A stretch of 19,912 bases of DNA, taken from NCBI GenBank assembly GCA_949296915.1, contig CASFPX010000024.1, forward strand, positions 1-19,912. The letters run 5' to 3'. The stretch comes from Onthovicinus sp900555545 (GTDB taxonomy: Bacteria > Bacillota > Clostridia > Oscillospirales > Acutalibacteraceae). This document shows positions 8,261 through 17,600 of the stretch, in pieces. Below the pieces are notes generated by a model. That model had not been told where the DNA came from. It ran no database searches and was given only the letters and a program-made list of their open reading frames with translations. How positions within the stretch are numbered: position 1 is the first letter of the stretch; each line of letters begins with the position of its first letter. The translations under genes and the position numbers were made by a program.

Positions 8261-8542
8261 ATGATGACACAAACACAGCCGGTCCTGTGCGACCAGGATA
8301 TCATGGATGACATGCTTACGTCGGAGAAGGGGTTGACCGGTCTGCTGAACACTTTTGCGAATGAGTGCGTCCACCAGACCCTGCGCAACGATATGCTGAA
8401 TATCCTGCGGGAAAATCACATGATCCAGGCGGATCTCTTTACGGAGATGCAAAAACGCGGCTGGTACAGTCCTCAGATGGCCGATCAGCAGATGATTAAC
8501 CAGACGCGTACCAAGTTTCAAAATATTGCGCAGAACCTGTGA
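8261..8542 (+). CDS. CotF-family spore coat protein
   Basis: This 93-residue protein carries the Coat F core: MLTSEKGLTGLLNTFANEC, then LRNDMLNILRENHMIQADLF and MQKRGWYSP. These are the hallmark stretches of CotF-like proteins in the ferritin-like fold. In Bacilli and Clostridia such proteins are part of the spore coat, which implies a spore-forming host. ATGATG gives two possible starts. The first is 7 bases from GGAG and is preferred. It is the second gene of a two-gene unit ended by the hairpin at 8555. Confidence 0.88.
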   Translation: MMTQTQPVLCDQDIMDDMLTSEKGLTGLLNTFANECVHQTLRNDMLNILRENHMIQADLFTEMQKRGWYSPQMADQQMINQTRTKFQNIAQNL

Positions 8543-8554
8543 AAATCCATAGAG

Positions 8555-8585
8555 AAAAGGCCCCGATGCATCATCGGAGCCTTTT
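8555..8585. terminator. Bidirectional terminator between coat genes and glycosyltransferase
   Basis: The stem AAAAGGCcCCGATG / CATCGGaGCCTTTT has one mismatch and a 3-base loop. It lies between the stop codons of convergent genes and has A/T tracts on both sides. Confidence 0.85.
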
Positions 8586-8598
8586 GTACATATGCAAG

Positions 8599-9783
8599 TT
8601 ATAGCTGGGTGTGGCAGGGGAGGGGATATGGCCAGTTCGCACACAGGTTCTCATACCGGCGGTAGGCCATCGTGACTGCCTCCTCCCAGGAGAGATACAG
8701 GCTCTCCATCGCGGCTGTCCCAACGGTTTTCAGCAGTTCCGGCCTCGCTGTCAACTCGATGATCCTGCGGGCAAAGGCCTCGGGATCCTCTCCGGCCGTG
8801 AAGCCGTTCACACCTTCCGTGATACCGCAGGCGGAACTGCTGCCGCTCACCAGCAGGGAGGGACAGCCACAGGCGGCAGCCTCGCGGACAACAATGCCGT
8901 GTGTGTCAAAGACGGAGGGGAACAGGAACAGATCGGCACGGCTGTAATAGGCGCGCAGCAGTTCACGATCTCCAATCTTTCCGGTGCGGATAATCCGGTC
9001 TTTCAGACCCAACTTGGCGATGTGGCGGTCAATGGCATTTTCATCAGAGCCCTTACCCACCATAATTAGGCGGAAATCGTGCCCCTCCTGTTTCACTCGC
9101 TGGAGCGAATCAAGGATCACACGGATGTTTTTGTACCACATCATGCGGCCTACGTACAGATAGATGGGAACTCCTTCCGGTAAGCTGTGCAACTGGTCGA
9201 TCCGGCGGATCGCTTCCGGGGCGGCTTTCCCCTTTGGGAAGTCCACTCCGTTGGGCATGACCACATAATCGCCCTGATATCCGATCTTTTTCAGGTTTTC
9301 TCCCGCACCTTCGCTCACGGCCCACACCTCGTCGGCGCGGCCGATATTGCGCACAATAAAGTCGAGTGCCCACTGCTGTAGATAAGCTGTCGGAACGCGC
9401 TTGCGGATATCGTAATCGTATTTGGTGTGATAGGTGGCAATCATGGGGATCCGGCGCTGCCCGTTGACCAGACGCCCAAACACTGCGGAGGCCAGCGGAG
9501 TGTGGAAGTGCAGGATATCCAGATCCTTTGCGGCGACACGCTCGCGCAGAGCGCGCCGGAAGGGCCAGCCGACCCGGTATTCGTCCCGATAGGAGAAGGA
9601 GAAGGAGTCATAGCGGTACACCTCAAACGGATAGTTGTCGACCACGCCGCGCACACGGGGCGTAATCACAACGCTGCGGCCAAGCTTTTCCTGGATGATG
9701 CTGGCGTAGTTGTAAATCGTCGTACACGTACCGTCGAGCGTCGGGGGGAATGCGTCATTCATCAGTCCAACCTTTAGATTCAT
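8599..9783 (-). CDS. GT4-family glycosyltransferase
   Basis: This 394-residue cytosolic or membrane-associated enzyme has the two-Rossmann GT-B fold. The N-terminal domain starts KVGLMNDAFPPTLDGTCTTI, the glycine-loop pattern of GT4 lipid and wall glucosyltransferases, and has HFHTPLASAVFGR and ATYHTKYDYD. The C-terminal domain has YVGRMMWYKNIRVIL, VGKGSDE and the sugar-nucleotide site FDTHGIVVREAAACGCP. There, Asp replaces the first Glu of the EX7E motif. It resembles diacylglycerol glucosyltransferases, but the acceptor cannot be read from sequence. The start at ATG 9783 rather than 9828 is set by AAGGGAG 9 bases upstream and by family alignment. Confidence 0.88.
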   Translation of the reverse strand: MNLKVGLMNDAFPPTLDGTCTTIYNYASIIQEKLGRSVVITPRVRGVVDNYPFEVYRYDSFSFSYRDEYRVGWPFRRALRERVAAKDLDILHFHTPLASAVFGRLVNGQRRIPMIATYHTKYDYDIRKRVPTAYLQQWALDFIVRNIGRADEVWAVSEGAGENLKKIGYQGDYVVMPNGVDFPKGKAAPEAIRRIDQLHSLPEGVPIYLYVGRMMWYKNIRVILDSLQRVKQEGHDFRLIMVGKGSDENAIDRHIAKLGLKDRIIRTGKIGDRELLRAYYSRADLFLFPSVFDTHGIVVREAAACGCPSLLVSGSSSACGITEGVNGFTAGEDPEAFARRIIELTARPELLKTVGTAAMESLYLSWEEAVTMAYRRYENLCANWPYPLPCHTQL

Positions 9784-9819
9784 GCGTTTAAACTCCCTTG
9801 GGTTTTGTATTATTTGTTT

Positions 9820-9848
9820 ATCATACAACGATTTTGTTAAAAATTCAA
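9820..9848 (-). promoter_or_regulatory. Sigma-A promoter of the glycosyltransferase gene
   Basis: On the minus strand TTGAAT (9843-9848) and TATGAT (9820-9825) are 17 bases apart. The divergent hprK promoter lies 41 bases away, so regulators could affect both. Confidence 0.8.
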
Positions 9849-9888
9849 TGTAAAGTCCATGATTTCACCGGAAAAATAAAAAAAGGTA

Positions 9889-9917
9889 TTGGAAGTTTTT
9901 TTGTTATGTTTTATAAT
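9889..9917 (+). promoter_or_regulatory. Sigma-A promoter of hprK
   Basis: TTGGAA (9889-9894) and a perfect TATAAT (9912-9917) have a 17-base spacer. A poly-A/T region lies upstream. Confidence 0.85.
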
Positions 9918-9953
9918 ATATTAGAGTGGAATTTTGTATGGAGGTGACGCCAG

Positions 9954-10928
9954 TTGACAGAAAAATATTCGGTATCGCTTGAAAAAGTCATCCGGGATAA
10001 TAGCTTTGAAGTGATCTACACGCCAAAGGATCCGGCGGATATCTATATCACCTGCTGTGATGTCAACCGGCCAGGTCTGATTCTGGCTATGGATGATAAG
10101 TACTTTGATCCGGACCGGATTCAGTTCCTCGGCCTGTCGGAGTACGGATTCCTGAAAAATCAGTTCCCTGCAGACCGCCGCAGGAGCATTGAGCGGCTGA
10201 TGGAACGCAGGCCGTCCGCCGTAATCATCACCCGAAACATGGAGTGCCTGAAGGAACTCACTCGGTATGCTAAAAAATATGAAGTTCCGCTGCTGCGTAC
10301 CAATGATTCGACTTCCTACGGGATGTCCTCCCTGATCACGTATCTGAATACGGAGCTGGCGCCGCGCATCACCCGCCACGGTGTATTGATTGAGGTATCG
10401 GGTGAGGGTGTCCTGCTGTTGGGGGACAGTGGCGTCGGCAAGAGTGAGACGGCTGTTGAGCTGATCAAGCGGGGCCACCGCCTGATTGCGGACGATGCGG
10501 TGGAGATTCGCCGCGTCTCCAAGAACAATTTGGTCGGCTCAGCGCCGGATAATATCCGCCATTTTATTGAGATCCGCGGTATTGGCATCATCAACGCCGG
10601 CAAGATCTTTGGTACCGGCGCCGTCAAGCTGACGGAAAAGATCGATATGGTGATCCAGTTGGAGCAGTGGGATAGCAATAAGGTCTATGACCGGATGGGA
10701 CTGGACGATGAATATGTGGATATTCTGGATGTCAAGGTCCCAACCACAATCATCCCTGTCAAGCCGGGGCGCAATCTCGCCATCATTGTGGAGATCGCAG
10801 CCATGAATAACCGCCAGAAAAAGATGGGGTATAATGCGGCTCAGGAGCTTTTGATGCAGCTCGGGATGGGGGAGGAACTCACCCCGTCGGAACATATTGT
10901 ACCAGATCCCTGGAAGGACGCTTATTAA
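9954..10928 (+). CDS. hprK: HPr kinase/phosphorylase
   Basis: This is a full-length 324-residue enzyme. It phosphorylates Ser46 of HPr when fructose-1,6-bisphosphate is high and removes the phosphate when Pi is high. This drives catabolite repression through CcpA. The N-terminal domain (1-130) is variable. The kinase core has Walker A GDSGVGKS (157-164), LIADDAVEI just after, and the HprK signature IEIRGIGIINAGKIFG. Near the C-terminus MNNRQKKMGYNAAQEL is conserved. Translation starts at TTG, with ggaggtga 6 bases upstream. A terminator hairpin follows at once, so it may be largely monocistronic, although its product senses the metabolite made by PfkA, encoded 7.4 kb further on. Confidence 0.97.
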   Translation: MTEKYSVSLEKVIRDNSFEVIYTPKDPADIYITCCDVNRPGLILAMDDKYFDPDRIQFLGLSEYGFLKNQFPADRRRSIERLMERRPSAVIITRNMECLKELTRYAKKYEVPLLRTNDSTSYGMSSLITYLNTELAPRITRHGVLIEVSGEGVLLLGDSGVGKSETAVELIKRGHRLIADDAVEIRRVSKNNLVGSAPDNIRHFIEIRGIGIINAGKIFGTGAVKLTEKIDMVIQLEQWDSNKVYDRMGLDDEYVDILDVKVPTTIIPVKPGRNLAIIVEIAAMNNRQKKMGYNAAQELLMQLGMGEELTPSEHIVPDPWKDAY

Positions 10929-10929
10929 T

Positions 10930-10955
10930 ATCCGGATTCATCAATTCGGATTTTT
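10930..10955 (+). terminator. Probable intrinsic terminator after hprK
   Basis: A 9-base stem (10930-10938 with 10943-10951) with one G-T pair and a 4-base loop runs into five T residues. GC content is modest, so read-through to glcK is likely. No separate promoter for glcK is evident in the 38 bases that follow. Confidence 0.6.
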
Positions 10956-10993
10956 AATAGAATGATTTACGTTGTATTTGGAGGAAGCAAAAA

Positions 10994-11941
10994 ATGTATC
11001 GGATTGGAATTGATTTGGGCGGCACGAATATTGCAGTCGGTGTTGTGGATGAGGAATACAACATTGTCGGCAGGGGTAAAATGAAAACTGCCCTTCCGCG
11101 CAGCGCCAAGGAGATTTTTGCAGATATGGTCACCGCTTGTAAAATGGCAGTAGAAGATGCGGGGATCACAATGGAAGACGTGACGAGCGTTGGATTGGGA
11201 TCTCCCGGAGCCATCAATAAGGAAGACGGTGTCATTGAGTACTCCAATAATTTGAAGTTTGATCAGATTCCTGCATGCAGCATACTCAGCGACGCCCTCG
11301 GAAAGCCAGTCTATATTGACAATGATGCCAACTGTGCGGCATTTGGCGAGGCGCTGGCCGGCGCCGGAAAAGGAGTCAAGAATTTTGTCGCCATTACGCT
11401 TGGGACCGGGGTCGGTTCCGGCGTCGTGATCAACGGCAGGATCTATTCCGGCTCCAACTCTATTGCGGCCGAGATCGGCCACACTGTAATTGCAATGGAT
11501 GGGGAGCTGTGCACCTGCGGCCGCCGTGGCTGCTGGGAGGCCTATTCCTCCGCGACAGCGCTCATTCGCCAGACGAAGGACGCGATGCGCCATGCTCACG
11601 ACAGCATTATGTGGGAACTGACGGGGAACAGCTATGACAACATCAACGGCCGGACGGCGTTTGACGCTATGCGGCGCGGGGATGCGGCCGGAAAGGCGGT
11701 TGTCGACCGCTATATCGACTATCTCGCGTGTGGGATTGTCAATGTCATTAACATATTCCAGCCGGAGGTGCTGTGCATCGGCGGCGGTATCAGCCACGAG
11801 GGGGATAACCTGCTGATCCCGCTGAACAAACGGGTAGAGCGCGACCGCTATACGGAGCACGCCAAGAGCCAGACCATTCTGCGCTGTGCGCAGCTCGGGA
11901 ATGATTCCGGCATTATCGGTGCTGCCTTCCTGGATATTTAA
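10994..11941 (+). CDS. glcK: ROK-family glucokinase
   Basis: This 315-residue protein phosphorylates glucose to glucose-6-phosphate in the cytosol. It has the phosphate loop IGIDLGGTNIAVGVVD at the N-terminus. The catalytic Asp is in IDNDANCAAFGE (Asp111). The ROK zinc site is EIGH (160-163) plus CTCGRRGCWE (173-182). LCIGGGIS near residue 260 completes the nucleotide site. The RBS ggagga lies 10 bases before the ATG. murB follows after 31 bases. Glucose as substrate is inferred from the family. Other sugars are possible within ROK. Confidence 0.93.
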   Translation: MYRIGIDLGGTNIAVGVVDEEYNIVGRGKMKTALPRSAKEIFADMVTACKMAVEDAGITMEDVTSVGLGSPGAINKEDGVIEYSNNLKFDQIPACSILSDALGKPVYIDNDANCAAFGEALAGAGKGVKNFVAITLGTGVGSGVVINGRIYSGSNSIAAEIGHTVIAMDGELCTCGRRGCWEAYSSATALIRQTKDAMRHAHDSIMWELTGNSYDNINGRTAFDAMRRGDAAGKAVVDRYIDYLACGIVNVINIFQPEVLCIGGGISHEGDNLLIPLNKRVERDRYTEHAKSQTILRCAQLGNDSGIIGAAFLDI

Positions 11942-11972
11942 CCGCTTTGATTGATAAGGAGCTGGAGGTTTT

Positions 11973-12881
11973 ATGATGCCGTCAATGGATGCGATCATTG
12001 CGGCCGCCCGTGCAGGCGGCATGGAGGTCCGGGAGAATGTTCCTCTGCGGACAATGACGACGTTTAAAATTGGCGGAAACGCTCAGGCTGTCCTGCTCCC
12101 TCGCAGTGAGGAACAGGCGGCTTGGGCGGTTACGGCATGTCATCACGCAGGGATCCGTCCGCTGGTGCTGGGTAACGGAAGCAATGTGCTCTTCTCGGAT
12201 GCGGGTTATAACGGCGTGATTCTGCATCTGGAAGGGGATTTTGTCACACTGTCCGTGGAGGGGGAGACAATCCGCTGCGGTGCGGGGGTTCCGCTTTCAC
12301 GGCTGTGCATATTCGCCCTGGAAAACGGCTTGACGGGCCTCGAGTTTGCCTATGGGATCCCGGGCAGTGCCGGCGGGGCCGCTTACATGAACGCCGGTGC
12401 CTACGGCGGTGAGATGAAGGATGTCATTGTGAGTTGCCGCCATATCACGCCGGAGGGGGCGATTGGGGAACTTACCGGGGATGCGTTGGCGTTCGGTTAT
12501 CGCGACAGCGCCTACAAACACAACGGGTGTATGATTACTGCCGTAACGCTTCAGCTCAAGCACGGGGACCGGCGGGAAATTAAGGCTAAAATGGAGGACC
12601 TGATCGGCCGCCGGCGGGCTAAACAGCCGGTAGAATATCCGAGTGCGGGGAGTGTTTTTAAGCGCCCGCCGGATCATTTTGCCGGCACGTTAATTGAGCA
12701 GTGCGGCTTGAAGGGCCGGCGGGTCGGCGGGGCCCAGGTAAGCGAGAAGCATGCCGGATTTATTATTAACACAGGCGGGGCGACCTGTGAGGATGTTAAG
12801 GCGCTGATCCGGCTTGTCCAGGATACGGTGCGTGAGCAGACCGGTATTTCTCTGGAGCCGGAGGTTATGATGATCGAATAG
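11973..12881 (+). CDS. murB: UDP-N-acetylenolpyruvoylglucosamine reductase MurB
   Basis: This 302-residue FAD enzyme makes UDP-MurNAc, the second committed step of peptidoglycan synthesis. The FAD-binding region has TMTTFKIGG, VLGNGSNVLFSD and EFAYGIPGSAGGAAYMNAGAYGGEM. The catalytic Ser is in PSAGSVFKRP and the C-terminal catalytic Glu in SLEPEVMMIE. The GSVFKRP form marks it as type II, as in Firmicutes. The RBS ggagg is 6 bases before the first of two tandem ATG codons separated by zero bases. The partner step enzyme MurA is not in the window. Confidence 0.97.
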   Translation: MMPSMDAIIAAARAGGMEVRENVPLRTMTTFKIGGNAQAVLLPRSEEQAAWAVTACHHAGIRPLVLGNGSNVLFSDAGYNGVILHLEGDFVTLSVEGETIRCGAGVPLSRLCIFALENGLTGLEFAYGIPGSAGGAAYMNAGAYGGEMKDVIVSCRHITPEGAIGELTGDALAFGYRDSAYKHNGCMITAVTLQLKHGDRREIKAKMEDLIGRRRAKQPVEYPSAGSVFKRPPDHFAGTLIEQCGLKGRRVGGAQVSEKHAGFIINTGGATCEDVKALIRLVQDTVREQTGISLEPEVMMIE

Positions 12882-12908
12882 AAATGCAGACGTATGGGGA
12901 GTATGGCA

Positions 12909-13766
12909 ATGGAATTGGTTGTTGTCACCGGCCTTTCCGGCGCGGGAAAGTCGCGGGCGGTTGACTTTTTGGAGGATATTGGCTTTTTTTGCGTGGACAA
13001 CATGCCGCCCAAGCTGATCCCCACCTTTGCCCAGCTGATTTTGCAGTCGGCGGAAAAGCATGATCGTGTCGCCGTTGTGACCGATGTGCGCGGTGGTGAA
13101 ATGTTTGGTGAGGTGTTCGGCGCTCTAAAAGAACTAAAGCGGATTGAGTGCCCCTATAAGATCCTGTACATTGAGGCGGATACACCGGTCATCCATCGCC
13201 GGTACGAGGAGACGCGCCGTAGGCATCCGCTGCTTGAGCAGAAGGGCGGGGATTTAGATGCGGCGATCGAGGCGGAGCGGGAGATCCTGCGGCCAATCCG
13301 CCAGATTGCGGACTACGTGGTGGATACGTCCGGATTTACAGTTGGGCAGTTCCGTGAGCGGATCTCCGCACTGTTTTTAGAAAATCCGGGCGCAGGGATG
13401 AAAATCCACGTGATGTCATTCGGATTCAAATATGGGATCCCCAGCGGATCGGATCTTGTATTCGATGTGCGCTGCCTGCCCAATCCATTTTATATTCCCG
13501 AATTGAAGCACCAGACGGGGCTGGATGCGCCGGTTCGCGATTATGTGATGAAATTTCCGCAGGCGCAAAATCTTGTGCCCAAGCTGTTTGGCCTGATCGA
13601 CTATCTGGTCCCCCTCTATCAGGCGGAGGGAAAGAGCCAGCTTGTCATCTCGATCGGCTGCACAGGGGGGAAGCACCGTTCGGTCACGTTCGCACAACTG
13701 CTGGCCGCCCATCTCACAGATCAGCGATTGCCGGTGGGTGTTACGCACCGGGATATCGAAAAATAA
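12909..13766 (+). CDS. rapZ: RapZ/YvcJ-family nucleotide-binding protein
   Basis: This 285-residue P-loop protein starts MELVVVTGLSGAGKS, with Walker A at 8-15. It then has FCVDNMPPKLIP and VVTDVRGGEMF, and the conserved C-terminal GCTGGKHRSV near residue 255. The family binds ATP and GTP. In E. coli it is an RNA adaptor that controls GlmS levels. In Firmicutes it (YvcJ) affects competence and wall metabolism, and its role is less clear. ATG 12909 is preferred over 12894 because GGGGAG lies 7 bases before it and the family starts here. It sits 27 bases after murB and 13 before whiA. Confidence 0.94.
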   Translation: MELVVVTGLSGAGKSRAVDFLEDIGFFCVDNMPPKLIPTFAQLILQSAEKHDRVAVVTDVRGGEMFGEVFGALKELKRIECPYKILYIEADTPVIHRRYEETRRRHPLLEQKGGDLDAAIEAEREILRPIRQIADYVVDTSGFTVGQFRERISALFLENPGAGMKIHVMSFGFKYGIPSGSDLVFDVRCLPNPFYIPELKHQTGLDAPVRDYVMKFPQAQNLVPKLFGLIDYLVPLYQAEGKSQLVISIGCTGGKHRSVTFAQLLAAHLTDQRLPVGVTHRDIEK

Positions 13767-13779
13767 ACATGGTGGTCTT

Positions 13780-14679
13780 ATGTCTTTTTCACATGATGTA
13801 AAAATCGAGCTGTGCCAGATTACGGATCTGAAGGAGTGCTGTGTACACGCACAGGCGTATGCTATGGCGCTGTTTGGGCGCTGTTTTGCCACATATGATA
13901 TCTGTATTCAGTCAGACTATTCGGAGGTGGCACAGTGCTATTGTGATTTTATCCATCGGGCCTGCGGCGTTACGCCGCTGCTCACCGTATCAGATGCGGG
14001 GAAAAACCTGGTGGAGATCGAGCGGGCGGAGGAGCGAAAGAAAATTTTCGATATCTTTGGACATGCCGGAAGCGGAGGGATGCGAATCAACCGTGCGAAC
14101 ATCTCTGACGACTGCTGTGCGAGTGCTTTTGTACGCGGCGCGTTTCTTGTCTGTGGCACAGTGACAGCTCCAGATAAGGACTACCATCTGGAATTTTCGA
14201 TCCCATACCTGAATATCTGTAAGGATTTGATCAAGCTGCTGGAGGAATACGATTTCCGGCCAAAGATGGTCGTGCGTAAGGGCGTGCGGGTGATCTACTT
14301 TAAGGATAGTGAGTCCATTGAAGATATCCTCACCTTTATGGGCGCGGCAAACTCCTCCCTGCAGATCATGGGCGTCAAAATGTACAAGGATATGCGTAAC
14401 AACATTAACCGTAAGACAAATTTTGAAACGGCCAATATCACCCGAACAGTGGATGCGGCTATGCAGCAGGTGGAGGCCATTCGTAAAATTGAGCGCTTCC
14501 GGGGGCTGGATTCTCTGCCGGAGCAGCTGCGTAAGGTTGCCATCATCCGGCGGGACAATCCGGAGATGAGTTTGCGGGAGATCGGGGAGACGATCGATGA
14601 GCCGATTTCCCGCTCTGGTGTCAATCACCGCCTGCGGCGGATCGTGGAGATCGCGCAGGAGATCAAAGAGGAAACGTAA
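13780..14679 (+). CDS. whiA: WhiA DNA-binding protein
   Basis: This 299-residue protein is slightly short for WhiA. The N-terminal half begins MSFSHDVKIEL, the WhiA N-terminus, and contains a degenerate LAGLIDADG-type domain (CASAFVRGAFLVCGTV...HLEFSI). The C-terminal half has a helix-turn-helix: MSLREIGETIDEPISRSGVNHRLRRI. In Firmicutes WhiA binds the nucleoid and affects cell division and chromosome segregation. In Actinobacteria it is a sporulation regulator. The RBS GGTGG is 4 bases before the ATG, which is close. Its last base is the first base of an ATG at 14679, but the dnaE start is better placed at 14700. Confidence 0.95.
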   Translation: MSFSHDVKIELCQITDLKECCVHAQAYAMALFGRCFATYDICIQSDYSEVAQCYCDFIHRACGVTPLLTVSDAGKNLVEIERAEERKKIFDIFGHAGSGGMRINRANISDDCCASAFVRGAFLVCGTVTAPDKDYHLEFSIPYLNICKDLIKLLEEYDFRPKMVVRKGVRVIYFKDSESIEDILTFMGAANSSLQIMGVKMYKDMRNNINRKTNFETANITRTVDAAMQQVEAIRKIERFRGLDSLPEQLRKVAIIRRDNPEMSLREIGETIDEPISRSGVNHRLRRIVEIAQEIKEET

Positions 14680-14699
14680 TGGTTGAAGGAGGCGGCGGC

Positions 14700-17600
14700 A
14701 TGGCCGGATTTGCACATCTTCATCTGCATACGGAATACAGCCTGCTGGACGGTGTGTGCCGGCTGAATAAATTGATGGATGCGGTCAAGGCTGCCGGGCA
14801 GCAGGCCGTCGCCATTACCGACCACGGCAATATGTTTGGCGTGGTCGATTTTTATAAGGCTGCTCAAAAGGCGGGCGTCAAACCGATCATTGGTTGTGAG
14901 GTCTATGTGGCGGCGCGCTCCCGCTTTGATAAGAACCGTTCGCTTGACTACGAGCACAACCATTTAATTTTACTCTGTGAAAACAATACCGGCTACCAGA
15001 ATTTGATTAAAATGCTCTCCCTCGCCTGGACGGAGGGCTTTTATGGCAAGCCGCGCGTTGATCACGAGTTGATTGAGCAGTATCACGAGGGGTTGATCTG
15101 CCTTTCCGCCTGCCTGGCGGGGGAGATCCCGCGTGCTTTGATCCGCGGAGACTACGAGGGGGCCAAACAGACCGCGCTCTGGTATGCGGATATCTTTGGG
15201 CCGGGGAATTATTTTTTGGAGATGCAGAACCACTTTATCCCGGACCAGGCGGTGGTCAACGAGGGGCTGGAGCGCCTCTCGCGCGATACGGGGATCCCCC
15301 TTGTCGTGACAAACGACACCCACTATATCGAGCGGTCGGATGCACAGATCCAAAAGATTCTCATCTGTATCCAGACAAACCACACCATTGACGAGGAGAC
15401 GGGGCTCAACTTTGGCAGCGATAACTTTTACCTGAAGACGGAGGAGGAGATGCGTGAGCTCTTTCCAAACCACCCCGAGGCAGTTGAGATGACTGCGGCA
15501 ATTGCGGAACGCTGCAATGTGACCTTTGATTTTGGACATACCAAGCTGCCGCACTTTGAAGTGCCGGATCATCAGGACCATTTCGAATATTTTAAGGGGA
15601 TGTGCGAGGCTGGATTTTTGCGCCGGTACGGCGAGAACGCCCCTCAGGCGTACCGCGACCGGCTGGACTATGAGCTGGGCGTCATCAACACCATGGGGTA
15701 TGTGGACTATTACCTGATTGTATGGGACTTTGTCAATTACGCCAAATCCCAGGGGATCCCGGTGGGGCCGGGCCGCGGTTCCGGGGCGGGCAGTATTGCC
15801 GCCTACTGTATTGGGATTACCGGGATTGACCCGATGCAGTACAATCTCCTCTTTGAGCGCTTTTTAAATCCGGAGCGCGTCAGTATGCCGGATTTTGATA
15901 TTGATTTTTGCTATGAGCGCCGCGGTGAGGTCGTGGATTACGTGGTGCGTAAATATGGGGCGGATCACGTCGCTCAGATTATCACGTTTGGCACCATGGC
16001 GGCGCGTGCAGCGGTGCGTGATGTCGGCCGGGCGATGGGGATGGCCTATTCCGCCGTGGATTCCGTGGTCAAAAAATTCCCGCGGGTGTTTAACATCTCC
16101 ATTGACGGGGCGCTCCAGCAGTCAAAGGAACTGCGCGAGGAGTATGAGTCAGACCGTCAGGTGCGCGAACTGATCGATACCGCACGCAAGGTGGAGGGGA
16201 TGCCGCGCCACGCCTCCCGGCACGCTGCGGGTGTTGTCATCACGCACGAGCCGGTTTCCTCCTATGTTCCGCTGGCGCTGAGTGATAACGATGTAGTCAC
16301 CCAGTACACCATGACCATACTGGAGGAGCTCGGCCTGCTGAAGATGGATTTCCTCGGCCTGCGGACACTGACGGTAATCGATGACTGCGTTAAGCTCGTC
16401 AATAAGCGCGGCGTCCCGCTGGATATCGACGGTATCGATACGGCGGATCCGGAGACGTATCAGATGATCTCAGCCGGTAAGACGGAGGGCGTGTTCCAGT
16501 TTGAATCCGAGGGGATGCGCAACGCGATCATGGCGCTCAAGCCGGAATATTTGGAGGATCTGATCGCGGTCATTTCGCTTTACCGGCCGGGGCCCATGGC
16601 CTCCATTCCCACATATGTGGAAAACCGCCATCATCCGGAAAAAATACGCTATAAGACGCCTCTGCTCAAGGATATTTTGGATGTGACCTACGGTTGCCTT
16701 GTCTATCAGGAACAGGTGATGCAGGTATTCCGCAAGCTGGCGGGGTATTCCTATGGCCGGGCAGATATCGTGCGCCGTGCCATGTCCAAAAAAAAGCACG
16801 ATGTGATGGAGCGGGAGCGCCGCAATTTTATTTACGGCCTCCAGCGCGAGGACGGCACCTGGGAGTGTGAGGGTGCCATCCGGCGCGGTGTCCCGGAACA
16901 ATTGGCAAACGAAATCTTTGACGACATGACGTCCTTTGCCTCGTATGCCTTTAACAAGTCCCATGCGGCGGCCTATGCGCTGGTCGCCTACCGCACGGCG
17001 TATCTCAAGTGCCACTATCCCGCCGAGTTTATGGCCTCGCTGCTCACCAGTGTGCTGGAAGACGCAGGCAAAGTGCGGCGCTATATTAAAGAGGCGGCCG
17101 CCCTTGGAATTGACGTCCTGCCGCCAAGCGTCAACGAGAGCGGCAAACAGTTTACCGTGCGTCAGGGGAAGATTCGATTTGGACTGCTGGCAATCAAAAA
17201 CCTCGGTTCCGGTTTTATCGATCGGATCCTCGGAGAACGTCAGTTAAATGGGGAGTATACTTCGCTCTATACCTTCTGCAAGCGGGTGCACGGGCGGGAC
17301 TTTAACCGGCGCGCCGTCGAGAGCCTGATTTACAGTGGCGCATTGGATGGGCTCGGCCCCGGCCGGCGCCAGATGCTGCAAGCGCTCCCCGAGATGATTG
17401 AGGAGATCGACAGCGAAAAGCATCGGAATGTAGAGGGGCAGATCGGCCTGTTCGACTTGGGCGGTCAGTCCCGTATAAGGGAGGAGGGCCCAGCCATGCC
17501 GGATATCCCGGATTTCCCGGCCAAAGAGCGGCTGCGGCGGGAAAAGGAGACGATCGGCGTCTATGTCACCGGCCATCCGATGGATGACTACCGCGACGTG

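Noticed and set aside
13990..14715. 241-codon minus-strand frame over whiA
   Set aside because: It is a shadow of whiA, which has full family motifs and an RBS.
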